A DNA stretch of 64,000 bases from Bosea sp. 29B. Lineage in GTDB: Bacteria; Pseudomonadota; Alphaproteobacteria; Rhizobiales; Beijerinckiaceae. Shown here piece by piece: positions 1-8,511 of the stretch. Position numbers and translations under genes: made by a program. Under the pieces are notes generated by a model. The model searched no databases. It was not told where the DNA came from and saw nothing but the letters and a program-made list of their open reading frames with translations. The DNA lies in NCBI RefSeq assembly GCF_902506165.1, contig NZ_LR733817.1, forward strand, positions 4,249,027 through 4,313,026, in the 5' to 3' direction. Each line of letters opens with the position of its first letter. The stretch's first letter is position 1.

Positions 1-2
1 AA

Positions 3-212
3 CGCGCCCGCTTCACCGCGCTGAACGAGGCCTACAAGGCCCGCTTCGGCATCCCCTTCATCCTGGCGGTCAAGGGGCTGAGCAAGGCCGACATCCTCGC
101 CGCGTTCGAGCAGCGCCTGACCAGCACGCCGGAGCGGGAGTTCGCCACCGCCCTCGCTGAAGTCGAAAAGATCGCACTGATCCGGCTGAGAGACTTGCTG
201 CCCGCCGGCTAG
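3..212 (+). CDS. uraD: OHCU decarboxylase, C-terminal part
   Basis: The window opens inside a reading frame whose last 69 residues are visible. They include RFGIPFILAVKG followed by an acidic, alanine-rich helix, the typical end of 2-oxo-4-hydroxy-4-carboxy-5-ureidoimidazoline decarboxylase. By family knowledge this enzyme turns the product of 5-hydroxyisourate hydrolysis into S-allantoin in urate breakdown. The active-site histidine of the family lies upstream of the window and cannot be checked. The allantoate and glyoxylate genes that follow on the same strand fit a purine-degradation locus. The next gene is convergent and starts its stop codon only 7 bp later. Confidence 0.8.
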   Translation, partial: RARFTALNEAYKARFGIPFILAVKGLSKADILAAFEQRLTSTPEREFATALAEVEKIALIRLRDLLPAG

Positions 213-219
213 AGGCCGC

Positions 220-1098
220 TCAGCTCGCCTTGGCCTGCGTGGCGAAGGCGATGAACTGGTCGATGATGGGCTCGGCGTCCTCTTGCGTCACGGCATGGAC
301 GTCAGCGACCGGGCAGGGGCCGGTGATGCGCAGATAGCGCAGGCCGGGCAGGCCCTGCCTGCCGACCGATTCCGGCACGAAGCCGATGCCGAGCCCGGCC
401 GAGACCAGACTGGCGATCGACATCGACTCGACCACCTGCTGCACGATCTTCGGCAGGAAGCCGAGGTGTGCGCAGAAGGATTGCAGATGCGCGGCGAAGG
501 CGGAATCGCGCAGCCGGTAGAAGACGAAGTCCTCGTCCTTCAAGTCCAGGATCGTGGTCGTTTTCTTTCCCGCCAGCTTATGGCCGGCGGGAACAGCAAG
601 GCCGATCCGCTCGCTCCAGACCCGGCGGATGACGAGGTCGCGATCGTCGGGAGCAAGGCGCAGGAAGCAGATGTCGACCCGCCGCGCCTTGAGCGCCGCG
701 ACCTGCTCCTGCGGCGGCATCTCGTCGATGGTGATCTCGACATCCGGATGCATGCGCTGGAATTCGGCGATAGCCAGTGACAGGCCGCTCAAAAGCACCG
801 AATTCGTCGTCGCAAGGTGGATGATCCCGGCCCGGCCCTGTCCGATTGCCCTGACCTGCGCCGCCGCCTGCCGCGTCTGCGCCAGGATGGCGAGTGCATG
901 GCGGCGAAAGGCATGGCCAGCGACGGTGAGCTCGACCTGCCGGCTGCTGCGGCGGAACAGCTCGGTCTTCAGCTCATGCTCGAGATCGCGGATCTGCTGG
1001 CTCAGCGGCGGCTGCGAGATGTTCAGCTTCTGGGCGGCCGCGGTGAAGCTCAGCTCCTCGGCCAGGGCCACGAAGTAGCGCAGGTGACGCAGTTCCAT
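220..1098 (-). CDS. LysR-family transcriptional regulator
   Basis: This 292-residue protein has the standard LysR layout. Residues 1-60 form a winged helix-turn-helix with LSFTAAAQKLNISQPPLSQQI, and residues about 90-290 form a periplasmic-binding-like effector domain. It is transcribed divergently from gcl with 145 bp between them, and that gap holds a long AT-rich inverted repeat. The usual LysR pattern therefore suggests it is the activator or repressor of the glyoxylate/allantoate operon, with an intermediate of purine or glyoxylate metabolism as inducer. That role is inferred from position. It is not a recognisable AllR or AllS orthologue, so no symbol is given. Confidence 0.9.
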   Translation of the reverse strand: MELRHLRYFVALAEELSFTAAAQKLNISQPPLSQQIRDLEHELKTELFRRSSRQVELTVAGHAFRRHALAILAQTRQAAAQVRAIGQGRAGIIHLATTNSVLLSGLSLAIAEFQRMHPDVEITIDEMPPQEQVAALKARRVDICFLRLAPDDRDLVIRRVWSERIGLAVPAGHKLAGKKTTTILDLKDEDFVFYRLRDSAFAAHLQSFCAHLGFLPKIVQQVVESMSIASLVSAGLGIGFVPESVGRQGLPGLRYLRITGPCPVADVHAVTQEDAEPIIDQFIAFATQAKAS

Positions 1099-1124
1099 CC
1101 CGGGCTCCCGCGGCGATGATCAGG

Positions 1125-1157
1125 TTCTCATCTATATCTCATACATATAGATAAGAA
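1125..1157. promoter_or_regulatory. Inverted repeat between LysR gene and gcl
   Basis: Arms TTCTCATCTATAT (1125-1137) and ATATAGATAAGAA (1145-1157) are complementary over 13 bp with one mismatch and a 7-base spacer. The element is AT-rich in a GC-rich genome and sits in the divergent promoter region. It is probably the binding site of the adjacent LysR regulator, because LysR sites are usually imperfect dyads here. A TATATT hexamer at 1165-1170 could be the gcl -10 box, but no clear -35 was seen. Confidence 0.55.
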
Positions 1158-1243
1158 CGAACAATATATTGGACCGATTGGTTTCCCGCTGCCATTCCTC
1201 TCCCGACAACAAGGCGCCGATGCGCCGATCGGGAGGGTAGGCC

Positions 1244-3019
1244 ATGCCGAAGATGACCGCTGCCGAAGCCGCCGTGCTGATCCTGGAGCTGGAGGGCGTG
1301 AAGCAGGCCTTCGGCGTCCCGGGCGCCGCGATCAACCCGTTCTACGCCGCAATGAGGCCGCGCAACCGCATCGGCCACATCCTGGCGCGCCATGTCGAGG
1401 CCGCCTCGCACATGGCCGAGGGCTATACCCGCGCCGAAGCCGGCAATATCGGCGTCTGCATCGGCACGTCGGGGCCGGCCGGCACCGACATGATCACCGG
1501 GCTCTATTCGGCCTGGGCGGACTCGATCCCGATCCTGTGCATCACCGGCCAGGCGCCGCGTGCCCGCCTCCACAAGGAGGATTTCCAGGCCGTCGACATC
1601 GAGTCGATCGCCAAACCCGTGACCAAATGGGCGGTGATGGCGCGCGAACCGGGCCAGGTCCCCGGCATCTTCCAGCAGGCCTTCCACCTGATGCGCAGTG
1701 GCCGCCCCGGCCCGGTGCTGATCGACCTGCCTTTCGATGTCCAGACCGCCGAGATCGAGTTCGACCCCGATACCTACCAGCCGCTGCCCGTCTACAAGCC
1801 GGCGGCGAGCCGCGCCCAGATCGAGAAGGCGCTGACCATGCTGAACGCGGCCGAGCGGCCGCTGATCGTCGCCGGCGGCGGCATCGTCAATGCCGATGCT
1901 TCCGATCTGCTGGTCGAATTCGCCGAGGTCACCGGCGTGCCGGTCGTCCCGACCCTGATGGGCTGGGGCACGATCCCCGACGATCACCCGCTGATGGTCG
2001 GCATGGCCGGTCTGCAGACCAGCCATCGCTACGGCAACGCCACCATGCTCGCCTCGGACCATGTCCTGGGCATCGGCAACCGCTGGGCCAACCGCCACAC
2101 CGGCAATGTCGAGGTCTACACCAAGGGCCGCAGCTTCACCCATGTCGACATCGAGCCGACGCAGATCGGCCGGGTCTTCACGCCCGATTTCGGCATCGCC
2201 TCGGACGCGGGCAAGGCGCTGGAGCTGTTCGTGGAGGTCGCCACGGAATGGCGCGCCGCCGGCAAGCTCAGGGATCGGACGGCCTGGGTCGAGGAATGCC
2301 GCGAGCGCAAGCGCACCATGCTGCGCCGGACCCATTTCGATGAGAGCCCGATCAAGCCGCAGCGCGTCTACGAGGAGATGAACAAGGCCTTCGGCCGCGA
2401 CACCACCTATGTCAGCACGATCGGCCTGTCGCAGATCGCTGCCGCCCAGTTCCTGCATGTCTACAAGCCGCGAGGCTGGATCAATTGCGGGCAGGCGGGG
2501 CCGCTCGGCTGGACGATTCCCGCAGCGCTCGGCGTCTGCGCCGCGACGCCCGGCACGCCGGTAGTGGCGATCTCCGGCGACTATGATTTCCAGTTCCTGA
2601 TCGAGGAATTGGCGGTCGGCGCCCAGTTCCGGACGCCCTACATCCATGTCCTCGTCAACAACTCCTATCTCGGGCTGATCCGCCAGTCGCAGCGCGGCTT
2701 CAACATGGACTACTGCGTGCAGCTGTCCTTCGAGAACCTCAATTCGCCCGAGCTCGGAGTCTACGGCGTCGACCACGTCAAGGTCATCGAAGGGCTCGGC
2801 TGCAAGGCGATCCGGGTCACACAGGCGCAGGACATCCTGCCGGCGCTGGAGCGGGCCAAGGCGATGCTGGACGAGTTCCGCGTGCCTGTTGTCGTCGAGA
2901 TCATCCTGGAACGCGTCACCAATGTCGCGATGGGGACGGACATCGACAAGGTGACGGAGTTCGAGGACCTCGCGCTCGCCGCCGAGGACGCGCCGACCGC
3001 GATCGCGCTGCTCGACTGA
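1244..3019 (+). CDS. gcl: Glyoxylate carboligase (tartronate-semialdehyde synthase)
   Basis: A 591-residue thiamine-diphosphate enzyme that condenses two glyoxylates to tartronate semialdehyde and CO2. It matches Gcl over its full length, including the N-terminal [13 protein letters not shown] segment. Val51 there replaces the otherwise universal cofactor-activating glutamate, which is the hallmark of Gcl. The stretch [18 protein letters not shown] is also typical. GGGAGGG about 9 bases upstream of the ATG supports the start. It leads an operon with hyi and glxR (23-bp gaps), so glyoxylate from ureidoglycolate can become glycerate. Control is probably by the divergent LysR protein. Confidence 0.96.
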   Translation: MPKMTAAEAAVLILELEGVKQAFGVPGAAINPFYAAMRPRNRIGHILARHVEAASHMAEGYTRAEAGNIGVCIGTSGPAGTDMITGLYSAWADSIPILCITGQAPRARLHKEDFQAVDIESIAKPVTKWAVMAREPGQVPGIFQQAFHLMRSGRPGPVLIDLPFDVQTAEIEFDPDTYQPLPVYKPAASRAQIEKALTMLNAAERPLIVAGGGIVNADASDLLVEFAEVTGVPVVPTLMGWGTIPDDHPLMVGMAGLQTSHRYGNATMLASDHVLGIGNRWANRHTGNVEVYTKGRSFTHVDIEPTQIGRVFTPDFGIASDAGKALELFVEVATEWRAAGKLRDRTAWVEECRERKRTMLRRTHFDESPIKPQRVYEEMNKAFGRDTTYVSTIGLSQIAAAQFLHVYKPRGWINCGQAGPLGWTIPAALGVCAATPGTPVVAISGDYDFQFLIEELAVGAQFRTPYIHVLVNNSYLGLIRQSQRGFNMDYCVQLSFENLNSPELGVYGVDHVKVIEGLGCKAIRVTQAQDILPALERAKAMLDEFRVPVVVEIILERVTNVAMGTDIDKVTEFEDLALAAEDAPTAIALLD

Positions 3020-3042
3020 TATCGACCGGGAGGTTCCAAGCC

Positions 3043-3822
3043 ATGCCGAAGTTCTGTGCCAACCTGACGATGCTCTTCAACGAGCATCCCTTCCTCGACC
3101 GCTTCGACGCCGCCGCCAAGGCCGGCTTCAAGGGCGTCGAGTTCCTCTTCCCCTATGCCTTTGCCAAGGACGACATCGCCGATCGACTCAAGAGGAACGA
3201 CCTGACCCAGGTGCTGTTCAACCTGCCGGCCGGCGACTGGGACAAGGGCGAGCGCGGCATCGCCTGCCATCCCGATCGCGTCGGCGAGTTCCAGGACGGC
3301 GTCGGCAAGGCGATCGACTATGCCAAGGCGCTCGGCGGCACGATGGTCAACTGCCTCGCCGGCCTGGCGCCTGCCGGGGTCGAGCGGGACAAGGCGGCGC
3401 AGACGCTGGTCGACAACCTTTCCTTCGCGGCGGCGGCGCTGAAGCGGGAGGGCATCCTGCTGATCATGGAGCCGATCAACGCTTATGACATCCCCGGCTA
3501 TTTCGTGAACCGCTCGGCCGAGGGCATCGCCATCATCGACGCCACCGGCTCCGACAATCTCAAGCTGCAATACGACATCTATCACATGCAGCGCATGGAA
3601 GGTGAGCTGGCCGCGACGATCGAGAAGCTGCTGCCGCGCATCGCCCATACGCAGCTCGCCGACAATCCCGGCCGCAACGAGCCCGGCACCGGCGAGATCA
3701 ATTACGGCTTCCTGTTCGGGCTCATCGACCGGCTCGGCTACGCCGGCTGGATCGGCTGCGAATACAAGCCCAAGGCCGGCACGGTCGAGGGGCTCGGCTG
3801 GCTCAAGAACGCAATTCGCTGA
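3043..3822 (+). CDS. hyi: Hydroxypyruvate isomerase
   Basis: A 259-residue TIM-barrel protein of the xylose-isomerase-like family. It begins MPKFCANLTMLF and carries the EPINAYDIPGYF and QYDIYHMQRMEG segments that hold metal ligands in Hyi. The family interconverts hydroxypyruvate and tartronate semialdehyde, and sugar-phosphate-linked relatives also exist. Placement between gcl and glxR, with 23-bp gaps and a GGGAGG ribosome site, makes the glyoxylate-to-glycerate role the likely one. Length is normal for the family and nothing is unusual. Confidence 0.94.
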   Translation: MPKFCANLTMLFNEHPFLDRFDAAAKAGFKGVEFLFPYAFAKDDIADRLKRNDLTQVLFNLPAGDWDKGERGIACHPDRVGEFQDGVGKAIDYAKALGGTMVNCLAGLAPAGVERDKAAQTLVDNLSFAAAALKREGILLIMEPINAYDIPGYFVNRSAEGIAIIDATGSDNLKLQYDIYHMQRMEGELAATIEKLLPRIAHTQLADNPGRNEPGTGEINYGFLFGLIDRLGYAGWIGCEYKPKAGTVEGLGWLKNAIR

Positions 3823-3845
3823 CGCGAAGGATCGGAGGACACGTC

Positions 3846-4739
3846 ATGAAGATCGGATTCATCGGGCTCGGCATCATGGGCGCGCCGATGGCGGGCCAGC
3901 TGATCAAGGGTGGGCATGAGGTCCATCTCTACAGCCGCACGCAGGTTCCGCAGGAGCTGACCACCGCCGGCGGCCGCTCCTGCGCCTCCGCCACCGAGGT
4001 CGCGCAGAACGCTGACATCATCATCACCATGGTGCCGGACACCCCGCATGTCGAGGATGTGCTGTTCGGCGAGACCGGTGTCGCCAAGGGCCTGTCGCGC
4101 GGCAAGATCGTCGTTGACATGAGCTCGATCTCGCCGGTGGCGACCAAGGAGTTCGCCAGGCGGATCAACGCGCTCGGCTGCGACTATCTCGACGCGCCGG
4201 TCTCGGGCGGCGAGGTCGGCGCCAAGGCCGGAACGCTATCGATCATGGTCGGCGGGCCGCAGGGCGCCTTCGATACGGTCAAGCCGCTCTTCGACCTGAT
4301 GGGCAAGAACATCACCCTCGTCGGCGGCAATGGCGACGGCCAGACCACCAAGGTCGCCAACCAGATCATCGTCGCGCTCAACATCGAGGCGGTCGGCGAG
4401 GCGCTGCTCTTTGCTGCGAAGGCCGGCGCCGATCCGGCCAAGGTCCGCCAGGCGCTGATGGGCGGCTTTGCCTCCTCGCGCATCCTGGAGGTGCATGGCG
4501 AGCGCATGATCAAGCGCACCTTCGCGCCGGGCTTCCGGATCGAACTGCACCAGAAGGACCTGAACCTCGCCTTGTCGACGGCACGCGCGCTCGGCGTCTC
4601 CCTGCCGAACACCGCGACGGCGCAGGAACTGTTCAACGCCTGCGCGGCCCATGGCGGCGGCGCCTGGGATCATTCCGGCATGGTGCGCGCGCTGGAGACG
4701 CTGGCGAATTTCGAGATCGGCCAGGACGCGAAGGCCTGA
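3846..4739 (+). CDS. glxR: 2-hydroxy-3-oxopropionate reductase (tartronate semialdehyde reductase)
   Basis: A 297-residue beta-hydroxyacid dehydrogenase. The N-terminal Rossmann motif GFIGLGIMGAPMAG binds the nicotinamide cofactor. DAPVSGGEVGAKAGTL is the substrate-binding signature, and the K of GDGQTTKVANQ is the expected catalytic lysine. It reduces tartronate semialdehyde to D-glycerate, the last step of the pathway encoded by gcl and hyi just upstream. GGAGGA precedes the ATG at good spacing. Paralogues acting on 3-hydroxyisobutyrate are similar, but context favours GlxR. Confidence 0.94.
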   Translation: MKIGFIGLGIMGAPMAGQLIKGGHEVHLYSRTQVPQELTTAGGRSCASATEVAQNADIIITMVPDTPHVEDVLFGETGVAKGLSRGKIVVDMSSISPVATKEFARRINALGCDYLDAPVSGGEVGAKAGTLSIMVGGPQGAFDTVKPLFDLMGKNITLVGGNGDGQTTKVANQIIVALNIEAVGEALLFAAKAGADPAKVRQALMGGFASSRILEVHGERMIKRTFAPGFRIELHQKDLNLALSTARALGVSLPNTATAQELFNACAAHGGGAWDHSGMVRALETLANFEIGQDAKA

Positions 4740-4779
4740 TCCGGGCAGGCGAGGGCGCCGGTCGAGGGGGACGTGCATC

Positions 4780-6060
4780 ATGACACTTCTACAGAACGCA
4801 TCCCATGACGACCGTTCCAATGCGGCGCCGGACGGCCATGAGGTCATGCGCCGCCTCGACGATCTCGCGCGCTTCTCCAGCGACCAGGGCGCGCTGACGC
4901 GGCTCTTCCTGACGCCGGAGCATCGCCAGGCCATCGGCCAGGTCGAGGCCTGGATGAAGGAGGCGGGCCTTGCGACCCATGTCGACGACATCGGCAACCT
5001 CGTCGGCCGCAGCGAGGGCGGCGGCGAGGGCCTGCCGACCCTGCTGCTCGGCTCGCATATCGACACGGTACGCAACGCCGGCAAATACGACGGCAATCTC
5101 GGCGTCGTCGCTGCGATCCAGGCCATCAGGCGACTGCGGGCTGAAGGGATCGAGCTGCCCTTCGCGATCGAGGTGCTCGCCTTCGGCGACGAGGAAGGCG
5201 TGCGCTTCCCGGTGACGCTGAACGGCTCGCGCGCCGTTGCCGGTCGCTTCGATCCCGCCGTGCTCGAAGTCTGCGATTCCGACGGCGTCTCGCTGCGCCG
5301 GGCGCTGACGCAGTTCGGCCTGGACCCGGCGGGCATCCCCGGCATCCGCCGTGATCCGGCCGGTATCCTCGGCTATGTCGAGGTCCATATCGAGCAGGGA
5401 CCAGTGCTGGAGGAGCGCGACCTGCCGGTCGGCGTCGTCACCGCGATCAGCGGCGCCAGCCGCTTCACCATCACTATCGACGGCGTCGCCGGCCATGCCG
5501 GCACGGTGCCGATGAACCTGCGCCGCGACGCCTGCGCCGCCGCCGCGGAGATGATCCTGGCGGTCGAGCGGGTCGCCTCGATGCGGCGCGACGTGGTCGC
5601 CACGGTCGGGCGCATCGCCATCGCGCCGAGCGCGGTCAACGTCATCGCCTCGCGAGCCGAATTCTCGCTCGACCTGCGCAGCCCCTCGGACGAGGCGCGC
5701 CATGCCGCCGTCCGCGACCTCAAGCGCGCCTTCGAGGCGATCGCCGCCTATCGCAATGTGAGCTCGACGATCGTCGCCTTCTACGAGGAGGACGCGGCGG
5801 TCTGTTCGCCGGCGATCGTCGCGGCGCTGGAGAAGTCGGTTGCGGCGCGCGGCGTCGCGCCGCTGCGGCTGCCGAGCGGAGCGGGGCATGATGGCCTCGC
5901 CATCGCCAATCTCTGCCCGTTCGGCATGCTGTTCATGCGCTGCGCCGGCGGCATCAGCCACAACCCGGCGGAGGCGGTCGAGGCCGCCGACGTGCAAATG
6001 GCGGTCGACGTGCTCGTCGACTTCCTGCGCACCGCTTCCCCCGAAACCTTCAGGACCTGA
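4780..6060 (+). CDS. Allantoate amidohydrolase (M20-type metal hydrolase)
   Basis: A 426-residue member of the M20 hydantoinase/carbamoylase family. Metal-site segments are GSHIDTVRNAGKYDGNLG, the FGDEEGVRF glutamates, VEVHIEQGP and the late RCAGGISHNPAE histidine. PSGAGHDG is the substrate-arginine/histidine loop typical of allantoate amidohydrolases. It probably releases ammonia and CO2 from allantoate to give ureidoglycine, feeding glyoxylate to gcl. The frame is open further upstream to 4651 inside glxR, but the ATG at 4780 follows GAGGGGG and leaves glxR intact. N-carbamoyl-amino-acid hydrolase is the main alternative function. Confidence 0.88.
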   Translation: MTLLQNASHDDRSNAAPDGHEVMRRLDDLARFSSDQGALTRLFLTPEHRQAIGQVEAWMKEAGLATHVDDIGNLVGRSEGGGEGLPTLLLGSHIDTVRNAGKYDGNLGVVAAIQAIRRLRAEGIELPFAIEVLAFGDEEGVRFPVTLNGSRAVAGRFDPAVLEVCDSDGVSLRRALTQFGLDPAGIPGIRRDPAGILGYVEVHIEQGPVLEERDLPVGVVTAISGASRFTITIDGVAGHAGTVPMNLRRDACAAAAEMILAVERVASMRRDVVATVGRIAIAPSAVNVIASRAEFSLDLRSPSDEARHAAVRDLKRAFEAIAAYRNVSSTIVAFYEEDAAVCSPAIVAALEKSVAARGVAPLRLPSGAGHDGLAIANLCPFGMLFMRCAGGISHNPAEAVEAADVQMAVDVLVDFLRTASPETFRT

Positions 6061-6074
6061 GCAGGAGACCGACC

Positions 6075-7703
6075 ATGAGCGTCGCGATCGACGGAACGAC
6101 ACTGACCGCGGAGCAGGTGGTGCGCGTCGCGCGCGCCGACGGCGAGGCCGGCTTCGCCGCCGCGACGCTGGCGCCCGAGGCGCGCGAGCGCATCGCCGAG
6201 GCACGCGACTATATCGACACGAACTTCATGAGCGACGATGCGCCGTTCATGTATTCGTTCAACACCGGCGTCGGCCTGTTCAAGGACCAGCGCGTGCTGA
6301 TGTCGGAGATGACCGACTACCAGCGCAACACCGTCTATGCGCATGCGACCGGCATCGGCGAGCCGCTTAGCGAGGATGCGACCCGCGCCACCATGCTGCT
6401 GCGTGCCAACGCCTTCGCCTCGAACTATTCCGGGCCGCGCGTCGAGGTGGTCGAGCGCCTGCTCGCATGCCTCAATGCCGGCCTGCACCCGGTGATCCCG
6501 TCAAAGGGCTCGGTCGGCGCTTCCGGCGACCTTGCACCGCTCGCCCATATGTCGGGCGCGATCTGCGGCTTCCCGGAAGCCGAGATGATCTACAAGGGCG
6601 TGCGCATGCCGGCGCGCGAGGCGCTGCAGCGCGCCGGGCTCTCGACCGAGTTCCCGCTCGCGGCCAAGGATGCCTCGGCTCTGATCAACGGCTCCACCGT
6701 CTCGCTCGCCGTCGGCGTGCTGGCGATGGAGGATGCGCGCCGGCTGCTGAAGCATGCCGACATCGCGCTCGCGCTGACGCTGGAATGCATCCGCGGCGAG
6801 CTCGCCGCCTTCGACCCGCGCGTCCACAAGGCGCGTCCGCATCCCGGCCAGGCGGCGACGGCGCGCAACATCCTGCGCATCGCCGGCGATTCGAAGCGCT
6901 GCGGCGAGGCGGCCCGGCAGCTTGTCTTCCCTGACGAGGCCCGCGCTCCCGGCAGCAAGGCGCCGCCGCGCGTGCAGGACGTCTACTCGATCCGCTGCGG
7001 CCCGCAGGTGCACGGGCCGGTGCGCGAGGCGATGGAGTTCGTCACCCGCGTGATGACCACCGAGATCAACTCGGCCACCGACAACCCGCTGATCTGCAAG
7101 GACGGCGACGGCTATGTCTGCATCTCGGCCGGCCATTTCCACGGCGCCTATGTCGCGCAGGCCATGGACCTGCTCGCCATCGCCGCCACCGATCTCGGCT
7201 CGATCTCTGAGCGCCGGCTGGCGCGCCTGATCGATCCGACTATGAGCTACGGCCTGCCGCGCAACCTGCTCGCCGGCAAGCGTGGCCTCAACACCGGCTT
7301 TGCCACCGTGCAGTGCTCGATGTCGGCGCTGGTGATGGAGAACCGCCACCTCTCGACACCCGGCTCGGTCGACTCGATTCCCGGCAAGTCGAATGCCGAG
7401 GACCATGTCTCGAACTCGACCTGGTGCGCCCGCAAGGCCCGCACCGTGGTCGAAAATGTCGAGCAGATCCTCGCCTGTGAGATCCTGATGGCCTGCCAGG
7501 CGCTCAGCCTCGTCGACGATCTCGCCAGGGATTATCCGATCGCCAAGGGCAGCCGCGCCGCACTCGATGCGGTGCGCGCGGTCATCCCGCCCGCGCTCCA
7601 GGGCGACCGCTGGTACGCCACCGAGATCAACCAGGCGCTGGCGCTGCTGCGCTCCGGCTCGATCGTCGAAGCGGTCGAGAGCGCGGTCGGCCCGCTGGAG
7701 TAA
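6075..7703 (+). CDS. hutH: MIO-type aromatic amino acid (histidine) ammonia-lyase
   Basis: A 542-residue ammonia-lyase. The Ala-Ser-Gly at about 149-151, within KGSVGASGDLAPLAHM, makes the MIO electrophile. Tyr60 lies in the YSFNTGVG loop, and QDVYSIRCGPQVHG and AEDHVS complete the active site. Histidine ammonia-lyase is the closest familiar family; tyrosine or another amino acid is possible. No hutU, hutI, hutG or hutF is nearby. Instead the gene follows the allantoate amidohydrolase by 14 bp with AGGAGA before the ATG, so it appears co-transcribed with the glyoxylate genes. The physiological substrate is therefore uncertain, and the symbol is a family assignment. Confidence 0.82.
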   Translation: MSVAIDGTTLTAEQVVRVARADGEAGFAAATLAPEARERIAEARDYIDTNFMSDDAPFMYSFNTGVGLFKDQRVLMSEMTDYQRNTVYAHATGIGEPLSEDATRATMLLRANAFASNYSGPRVEVVERLLACLNAGLHPVIPSKGSVGASGDLAPLAHMSGAICGFPEAEMIYKGVRMPAREALQRAGLSTEFPLAAKDASALINGSTVSLAVGVLAMEDARRLLKHADIALALTLECIRGELAAFDPRVHKARPHPGQAATARNILRIAGDSKRCGEAARQLVFPDEARAPGSKAPPRVQDVYSIRCGPQVHGPVREAMEFVTRVMTTEINSATDNPLICKDGDGYVCISAGHFHGAYVAQAMDLLAIAATDLGSISERRLARLIDPTMSYGLPRNLLAGKRGLNTGFATVQCSMSALVMENRHLSTPGSVDSIPGKSNAEDHVSNSTWCARKARTVVENVEQILACEILMACQALSLVDDLARDYPIAKGSRAALDAVRAVIPPALQGDRWYATEINQALALLRSGSIVEAVESAVGPLE

Positions 7704-7712
7704 GGTTCGGAC

Positions 7713-7734
7713 GCGCCCGGCTTCGGCCGGGCGC
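7713..7734 (+). terminator. Hairpin after the glyoxylate/allantoate operon
   Basis: A perfect 9-bp stem (GCGCCCGGC / GCCGGGCGC) closed by a TTCG tetraloop begins 9 bases after the stop of the ammonia-lyase gene. No U tract follows, so it is either a weak intrinsic terminator or a 3'-end stabilising structure. Confidence 0.6.
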
Positions 7735-7767
7735 AGCGTCCCGCGTTCGCCACTTCGAAACGTCTTG

Positions 7768-7782
7768 GTACCATCATGGTAC
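7768..7782. promoter_or_regulatory. 15-bp perfect palindrome before DUF2161 gene
   Basis: GTACCAT-C-ATGGTAC is a perfect dyad 20 bp upstream of the GTG start chosen for the next gene. The ATG at 7776 falls inside the palindrome, which argues that the ATG is not the start and that the dyad is an operator. No regulator gene is adjacent, so the cognate protein is unknown. Confidence 0.4.
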
Positions 7783-7802
7783 GAGTCGTCCGGAGAGCCT
7801 GC

Positions 7803-8492
7803 GTGGAAACCACCCTCTACCCGCCCGTCAAGCGCTTCCTCGAGGAGCTCGGCTATGCCGTGAAGGGAGAGATCGGTCGCTGCGACCTCGTCGGCATCCG
7901 GGAGGGCGATCCGACGGTGGTGGTGATCGGCGAATTGAAGCTGGCCTTCAACCTGGAGCTGATCCTGCAGGGCGTCGACCGGCTGCGCCTCGGCGACGAG
8001 ATCTGGCTGGCCGCGCAACTCTCGGCCAGGGGCAAGGGCCGTGAGAGCGATCCGCGCTATCGTGATCTCTGCCGCCGGCTCGGCTTCGGCCTGCTCGGCG
8101 TCAGCAGCACGGGGCGCGTCGAGGTTCTGGTCTCGCCGACCGCGCCGACGCCGCGCAAGAACGCCAAGGCCCGCTCGCGGCTGGTCGACGAGCACCGGCG
8201 GCGCAAGGGCGATCCCGCCGCTGGCGGCAGCACGCGCCGGCCAATCATGACCGCCTATCGCCAGCAGGCGCTCGCCTGCGCCGTGGCGATGAGCGCGGCG
8301 CCGCAGCGCCCGCGCGATCTCAAGCCGTCCTGTCCCGATGCCCAGAAGATCCTGCACCGCAACGTCTATGGCTGGTTCGAGCGCGCCGAGCGCGGCGTCT
8401 ACGCGCTAACCGAGGCGGGACGCAGCGCGCTCGCGCGGTGGGGTGCGAACTGTCCGCCGGTCGAGGCCGAGCGCAGCAGGTTATCGGCTTAA
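7803..8492 (+). CDS. DUF2161 family protein (predicted PD-(D/E)XK nuclease fold)
   Basis: A 229-residue protein recognised as the DUF2161 (COG5482) type. Its N-terminal segment METTLYPPVKRFLEELGY leads to D-x(11-13)-E-x-K residues (CDLVG, then VIGELKLAF), which is the spacing of a PD-(D/E)XK nuclease core. The C-terminal third, rich in Arg/Lys and ending in a winged-helix-like LTEAGRSAL segment, could bind DNA. The GTG at 7803 is preferred because GGAG lies 7-8 bases upstream and the family begins here. An ATG at 7776 would add nine residues but overlaps a palindrome. No function is established. The gene stands alone, convergent with a nitronate monooxygenase gene. Confidence 0.75.
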   Translation: METTLYPPVKRFLEELGYAVKGEIGRCDLVGIREGDPTVVVIGELKLAFNLELILQGVDRLRLGDEIWLAAQLSARGKGRESDPRYRDLCRRLGFGLLGVSSTGRVEVLVSPTAPTPRKNAKARSRLVDEHRRRKGDPAAGGSTRRPIMTAYRQQALACAVAMSAAPQRPRDLKPSCPDAQKILHRNVYGWFERAERGVYALTEAGRSALARWGANCPPVEAERSRLSA

Positions 8493-8511
8493 GCGCGCGC
8501 AACGGCTTCCA

